Below are positions 6,418-6,468 of a stretch of 6,468 nucleotides of DNA, one piece after another. This DNA comes from Clostridia bacterium (lineage in GTDB: Bacteria; Bacillota_A; Clostridia; Oscillospirales; CAG-272). The position numbers and the translations under genes were made by a program. The stretch is taken from positions 1 through 6,468 of the forward strand of contig JAFTSR010000183.1 in assembly GCA_017467225.1 (NCBI GenBank). Direction: 5' to 3'. Below the pieces are notes generated by a model that had not been told where the DNA came from, did not search any database, and was given only the letters and a program-made list of their open reading frames with translations. Position 1 is the stretch's first letter. Every line of letters starts with the position of its first letter.

Positions 6418-6465
6418 GCGGGGGGAAAACTTCTTGAAAGAAGTTTTTCCCCCGCCCCCCCTTTT
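6418..6465 (+). terminator. Long hairpin, probable operon terminator
   Basis: Twelve bases after the mutS2 stop, 6418-6434 can pair with 6439-6455: about 17 bp including one G-U, closed by a TGAA loop (6435-6438). The base of the stem is a G run (6420-6425) against a C run, and the upper part pairs AAAA with TTTT around an ACTTCT/AGAAGT core. Downstream come six more C residues and TTTT (6456-6465). The T tract directly after the inner core is itself paired in the long stem, and the external T tract is short and displaced, so it is not a textbook terminator. Its symmetry could allow it to act on both strands. Its position at the end of the operon supports the call. Confidence 0.65.
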
Positions 6466-6468
6466 CAA

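Noticed and set aside
1..6468. New defence, mobile, CRISPR or biosynthetic system
   Set aside because: Five of the six complete genes are recognisable housekeeping genes with intact motifs. There are no repeat arrays, transposase motifs, attachment sites or RNA genes in the window.

Overview
The window is a single co-directional housekeeping block on the + strand from a Gram-positive bacterium, most likely a clostridial Bacillota of the Oscillospiraceae/Ruminococcaceae type. This rests on three observations: gene order (phoH, ybeY, era, recO is the classic Bacillota arrangement), strong AGGAG-type ribosome binding sites, and coding GC that looks like the mid-50s percent by eye. The genus assignment is inference.

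Layout: a possible partial upstream reading frame (1-126), phoH (62-1096), ybeY (1135-1623), a single-pass membrane protein of unknown function (1667-2170), era (2210-3100), recO (3158-3943), mutS2 (3994-6405), and a strong hairpin that probably ends the transcript (6418-6465). The gaps between adjacent genes are only 38-57 bp and none holds a terminator, so the block reads as one operon whose main promoter lies upstream of the window. There are no tRNA or rRNA genes, mobile elements, CRISPR arrays or gene-free stretches over 300 bp.

Function: PhoH, YbeY and Era belong to RNA metabolism and 30S ribosome maturation. RecO is a recombination mediator. MutS2 is a MutS-family ATPase with a C-terminal Smr domain; in Bacillus subtilis it has been linked to sensing and rescue of collided ribosomes as well as to DNA recombination. 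Its position at the end of this operon fits a ribosome-linked role. Compared with the common Bacillota order, the HD-hydrolase gene (yqfF/pgpH) between phoH and ybeY and the dgkA and cdd genes between ybeY and era are absent. The unknown membrane protein occupies the latter slot.

I see no new defence, mobile or biosynthetic system. The points worth a second look are small: a shared sequence right after two stop codons, a possible hairpin masking the recO ribosome binding site, an unusual proline codon choice in era, an AT-rich mutS2 leader without a ribosome binding site, and the odd build of the end hairpin.
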